From NCBI GenBank assembly GCA_910578215.1, contig CAJTPH010000001.1, positions 88,311 through 152,310 of the forward strand: a stretch of 64,000 nucleotides of DNA, read 5' to 3'. Position numbers and translations under genes: made by a program. Of this stretch, positions 60,910 through 64,000 are shown in pieces (positions within the stretch are counted from its first letter, which is position 1; every line of letters begins with the position of its first letter). The notes below the pieces were generated by a model. The model was not told the DNA's origin. It searched no databases and worked only from the letters and a program-made list of their open reading frames with translations. Source of the stretch: an uncultured Acetatifactor sp. (GTDB lineage: Bacteria > Bacillota > Clostridia > Lachnospirales > Lachnospiraceae).

Positions 60910-61399
60910 TTTTCCAGGACAGCCTGTGAAGCTCTCCCGCCCTCTGCAGCTCCCGAAACCCGTTTTGGCGCAGGGCCTCATACAGCACGACGGCAACGGA
61001 ATTTGACAGGTTCAGCGACCGGATATCGGGGGACATGGGAATCCTGATACAATTTTCCTCATGCTCTATCAGGATTTCCTCAGGAATACCGGCGCTCTCC
61101 TTGCCGAACATAATATAATCGTCCGGCGCAAAGACCGCTTCCGTATACAGCTTCTTTGCCTTGGTGGTTGCAAACCAGATCCTTGCCTTCGGATTTTTTG
61201 CCCGGAAATCCTCAAAATTCACATATCTGTGTACGTCCAGCTCCTTCCAATAATCCATTCCCGCCCGGCGTATGGACTTTTCATCCAGCCGGAAGCCCAG
61301 GGGCTCGATCAGATGAAGCGGCGTACCTGTCGCCACACAGGTACGCCCGATATTTCCGGTATTGCCGGGTATCTCCGGCTGATGTAAGATAATGTGCAT
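60905..61399 (-). CDS. trmL: tRNA (cytidine(34)-2'-O)-methyltransferase
   Basis: The 164-residue SPOUT enzyme starts MHIILHQPEIPGNTGNIGRT. It carries the knot motifs MFGKESAGIPEEIL, IPMSPDIRSLNLSNSVAVVL and YEALRQNGF, matching TrmL, which 2'-O-methylates the wobble base of tRNA-Leu. ATG 61399 follows GGAAGGGG. The stop lies inside the palindromic repeat. It is 41 bp after the aminotransferase gene. Confidence 0.92.
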   Translation of the reverse strand: MHIILHQPEIPGNTGNIGRTCVATGTPLHLIEPLGFRLDEKSIRRAGMDYWKELDVHRYVNFEDFRAKNPKARIWFATTKAKKLYTEAVFAPDDYIMFGKESAGIPEEILIEHEENCIRIPMSPDIRSLNLSNSVAVVLYEALRQNGFRELQRAGELHRLSWKK

Positions 61400-61440
61400 C
61401 CCCATACCCCTTCCGTATACTGCTCCGATGCAGCCGCTGT

Positions 61441-62610
61441 TCAGCCGCGGCTTCTCAGCCTGCCGATAAACCGCTCCAGCCTGCCCACCGCCTCTCTTAA
61501 ATGCTCCAGGGAATAGGCGTAGGAAATCCTCAAAAAGCCTTCCCCACAGTCCCCGAAGGCAGTCCCCGGCACTACCGCCACCTTCTCCTCCTCCAGGAAC
61601 CTGCCGGCGAACTCGTCGCTTGTCATGCCAAATTCTTTGATACAGGGAAACACATAGAACGCCCCGTAGGGCTCGAAGCATTCCAGCCCCATCTCCTTAA
61701 ATGCATTCATCAGAAAGCGCCTTCTCTGATTATACGCGGCGCGCATCTGGGCAATATCCTCATCCCCGTTTTTCAGGGCCTCGATCGCCGCATACTGGCT
61801 GGTGGTAGGCGCGCACATAATGGCAAACTGATGAATCTTCGTCATCTGCTTTATAATTTCCCCAGGACCGCAGGCATAGCCCAGACGCCATCCGGTCATG
61901 GCATACGCCTTGGAAAATCCGTTGATTAAAATCGTCCTCTCCTGCATGCCGGGAAGCTCCGCAATAGACACATGCTTCTCCTTATATGTCAGCTCGGAAT
62001 AGATCTCATCCGACATGACAAATATGTCATGTTTTAAAATGACCTCCGCAATCTCCTCCAGGTCCTTCCGCTCCATAATGGCTCCGGTGGGATTGTTGGG
62101 AAAAGGAAGAATGAGAATCTTGGTCCTGTCCGTTATGGCCTCCTCCAGCTCCGCAGCCGTCAGACGGAACTCGTTCTCCGCCTTTAAATTAATAATCACC
62201 GGTACCGCCCCCGCAAGAATGGCACAGGGCTCATAGGATACATAGCTGGGCTGGGGAATCAGAACCTCGTCGCCTGGATTGATCATGGCGCGAAGCCCCA
62301 TGTCTATGGCCTCGGAACCGCCCACCGTTACCAGAACCTCTGTCAGAGGGTCATACGTAAGACCCTGCTTTCTGTGCAGAGTATGACATATTTCCTGGCG
62401 CAGCTCTTTCAGCCCCGCGTTGGAGGTATAGATTGTCCGCCCCTGCTCCAGGGAATAAATGCCCTCGTCCCTGATATGCCAGGGCGTGTCAAAGTCAGGC
62501 TCCCCCACCCCAAGCGAAATGGCGTCCTTCATCTCATGTACAATATCAAAAAACTTGCGGATGCCCGAGGGCTTAAGCTCCACAACCTTATCTGCTAAAG
62601 GGTTTCTCAT
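61441..62610 (-). CDS. Class I/II PLP-dependent aminotransferase
   Basis: The 389-residue fold-I enzyme has ISLGVGEPDFDTPWHIRDEG, PSYVSYEP, PFPNNPTGAIMERKDLEEI, DEIYSEL and the PLP lysine in NGFSKAYAMTGWRLGYACG, near the R in FLRISYAYS that binds carboxylates. It is of the aspartate/aromatic (subgroup I gamma) type. Its ATG overlaps the stop of the Lrp gene (ATGA), so the regulator and enzyme are one unit. Confidence 0.9.
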   Translation of the reverse strand: MRNPLADKVVELKPSGIRKFFDIVHEMKDAISLGVGEPDFDTPWHIRDEGIYSLEQGRTIYTSNAGLKELRQEICHTLHRKQGLTYDPLTEVLVTVGGSEAIDMGLRAMINPGDEVLIPQPSYVSYEPCAILAGAVPVIINLKAENEFRLTAAELEEAITDRTKILILPFPNNPTGAIMERKDLEEIAEVILKHDIFVMSDEIYSELTYKEKHVSIAELPGMQERTILINGFSKAYAMTGWRLGYACGPGEIIKQMTKIHQFAIMCAPTTSQYAAIEALKNGDEDIAQMRAAYNQRRRFLMNAFKEMGLECFEPYGAFYVFPCIKEFGMTSDEFAGRFLEEEKVAVVPGTAFGDCGEGFLRISYAYSLEHLREAVGRLERFIGRLRSRG

Positions 62611-63089
62611 GGCGTGATCATCTCCCTTTCGTCTTCTTTTTTCTGGGAAAGCATGGTACCATGGTCCTTATACTTTCTGAGGATAAAGTGGGTTGCCGTG
62701 CTGAGCACCTGCTCCAGGGTGGAGAGCTTGTCGGACACGAAGGCGGATACATCCCTCAGGCTCTTTCCCTCCAGAATAACCATCAGGTCATAGCCTCCCG
62801 AAATCAAATACACGCTGTTCACCTCCGGGTATCTCTGAATGCGCTCCGCAACGTTGCCAAATCCATGGCCCCTCTGAGGAGTGACCCGCACCTCGATCAG
62901 CGCTGTCACCTTGTCAATGTTTGTCTTTTCCCAGTTGATCAGGGTGTGATAGCCGCAGATAATGCCCTCCGCCTCCAGCGCCGCAAGCTCGTTTACCACA
63001 TCGATCTCCTGCACCCCAAGGATGACCGCCAGCTCCTTTAAATCCATTCTGCTGTTCTTTTCTATAATTGCAAGTAATTCCTCTCTCAT
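62607..63089 (-). CDS. Lrp/AsnC family regulator
   Basis: The 160-residue protein has an N-terminal winged HTH (LLAIIEKNSRMDLKELAVIL) and a C-terminal RAM domain (ALIEVRVTPQRGHGFGNVAE, VNSVYLISGGYDLMVILEGK). It likely controls the overlapping aminotransferase gene in response to an amino acid. The DNA between its start and 63164 is short and has no other gene. Confidence 0.92.
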   Translation of the reverse strand: MREELLAIIEKNSRMDLKELAVILGVQEIDVVNELAALEAEGIICGYHTLINWEKTNIDKVTALIEVRVTPQRGHGFGNVAERIQRYPEVNSVYLISGGYDLMVILEGKSLRDVSAFVSDKLSTLEQVLSTATHFILRKYKDHGTMLSQKKEDEREMITP

Positions 63090-63163
63090 TTTAATTCCTC
63101 CCTGCGCGCTTTAACACGCTAACACATCAAATTCCTTTGCAAAAAATCCTGTATCTGCTTCTT

Positions 63164-64000
63164 TTAAACGCCGTCCCATATCCCGTCGCTCTGAGGTCTT
63201 TCCAGGTAACGGATCTCTCCGTCGTTTAGCAAAATCCTTTCATTGCTGCCCGTAACCTTCCCCACCACTGCCGCGGGTATCTGTGCCGCTTCCAGCGCCG
63301 CCGCCAGCGCGGCTCCGTCGTCCGCCGTCATAAGCAGGCTGCCCTCCGACAGGAGACAGTAGGGATTAACATTACAGCACTCACACACCTCCACAGTCTC
63401 CTGACGCAGAGGGAGCTTTTTCATATCTATCATCAGTCCAACGCCCGCGCCCTCCGCAAGCTCCCAGAGCGCGCCGAAAATGCCGCCCTCGGACACATCG
63501 CGCATGGCGCAAACGCCGGACTTCATGGCGGTTGCAGCCTCCGGCAGAATGGACTGATAGCGGTCAAAGGCTGCCGCCTCGTCCACAAAATATGCCGGAT
63601 ACCTGGCAAGCAGCTTTTCCCTGTACCGCCTTGCCAGAACCGCCGTTCCCTGCAAGCCTATCCATTTGCTGACCACCACGTCCTGGCCCGGCTTTACCTC
63701 CCCTGCGGTAAAGGCTTTCCGGTCCGGCACCCTTCCAAGACAAGTCACCGTTGCAATCGGGCATTTGACCGCGGAGCTGATTCTTGTCTGCCCCCCGGCT
63801 ATCTCCATGCCAAGCCCAGCACACCTTTCTTCCGCCTCCCGCATCAGCCCCTTAAGCTGCGCCTCCTCCGTATTTTCCGGCAAAAGCAGCGCGATAAGCG
63901 CCGCCACGGGCTCCGCCCCGTCCGCCGCAAGGTTATTGGCACACTTCTGTATCAGCTGTTCCATGGTCATGACAGGCTCGGTGCAGGCGCCCGTTCCACC
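63164..64000 (-). CDS. AIR-synthase-related protein (HypE/ThiL-like), partial
   Basis: The frame is open to the right edge, so the N-terminus lies outside; 278 residues are visible. They show the AIR-synthase fold: ANNLAADGAEPVAALIALLL, MEIAGGQTRISSAVKCPIAT, AMRDVSEGGIFGALWELAEG and LSEGSLLMTADDGAAL. The family uses ATP and includes HypE, PurM, SelD and ThiL. The protein resembles the stand-alone HypE-like group of Clostridia of unknown substrate. No other hydrogenase gene is seen here. Confidence 0.8.
   Translation of the reverse strand, partial: GGTGACTEPVMTMEQLIQKCANNLAADGAEPVAALIALLLPENTEEAQLKGLMREAEERCAGLGMEIAGGQTRISSAVKCPIATVTCLGRVPDRKAFTAGEVKPGQDVVVSKWIGLQGTAVLARRYREKLLARYPAYFVDEAAAFDRYQSILPEAATAMKSGVCAMRDVSEGGIFGALWELAEGAGVGLMIDMKKLPLRQETVEVCECCNVNPYCLLSEGSLLMTADDGAALAAALEAAQIPAAVVGKVTGSNERILLNDGEIRYLERPQSDGIWDGV

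Overview
The window reads as chromosomal DNA of a Lachnospiraceae-type gut Firmicute. This is inferred from gene content (MecA, DUF6809, GH28 and GH78 enzymes, BspA-type leucine-rich lipoproteins, CmpB-type membrane proteins, an agmatine/carboxynorspermidine polyamine pathway), strong AGGAGG-like ribosome sites and mid-range base composition. No rRNA, tRNA or CRISPR array was seen. Both edges cut a gene: an aromatic-acid-exporter-like protein on the left and an AIR-synthase-like protein on the right.

Layout. 1-11.1 kb is ordinary chromosome: a GH28 glycosidase, a MerR regulator with a classic 19-bp-spacer promoter, YbjQ, MecA, two membrane glycosyltransferases, a MATE transporter, a HAM1/RdgB-like protein, an AT-rich xenobiotic acetyltransferase and a papain-fold-like protein. 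11,343-20,576 is a 9.2-kb integrated element bounded by 27-bp direct repeats (25/27 identical). It looks like a phage satellite: tyrosine integrase, CI-like repressor with three operators between overlapping divergent promoters, a leftward early operon (Cro-like protein, zinc-knuckle protein, HTH protein, RepA-like ATPase), an iteron cluster at the 3' end of the ATPase gene, an ImmA/IrrE-like peptidase, and a separate capsid plus scaffold operon. It has no portal, terminase or tail gene. Between repressor and integrase lies about 600 bp made almost wholly of more than 20 consecutive short hairpins, best read as a large ornate structured RNA, followed by a 27-residue holin-like toxin with an antisense RNA promoter. 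The element sits in the operator/-35 region of an ABC transporter/two-component operon (20.6-25.7 kb).

25.7-29.3 kb holds a zinc-ribbon/leucine-rich-repeat membrane protein, a duplicated CmpB-type membrane protein and an alpha/beta hydrolase. 29.3-48 kb holds a polyamine pathway in two blocks on the minus strand: speD, arginine decarboxylase, speE and carboxynorspermidine dehydrogenase (47.9-43.2 kb), then nspC, aguA and aguB (32.9-29.3 kb). Together they would convert arginine to agmatine, N-carbamoylputrescine, putrescine and spermidine, with two alternative last steps. About 10 kb of unrelated genes (GH78 rhamnosidase, serpin, nitrilase-family enzyme, DUF285 lipoprotein, MATE transporter, GT39 transferase) separates the blocks. 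48-64 kb carries a Gld-type ABC transporter, a GPH sugar transporter with a GH2 fragment, an HSP90 homologue paired with a helical repeat-like protein, a metallo-beta-lactamase-fold hydrolase, an Hpt protein, TrmL, an Lrp regulator with its aminotransferase, and the AIR-synthase-like protein.

A family of short dispersed repeats (cores TTTATTCCTGCGGG and GGCAATGAGCC) lies between genes at 6.7, 26.8, 29.3, 31.6, 48.4 and 49.0 kb.
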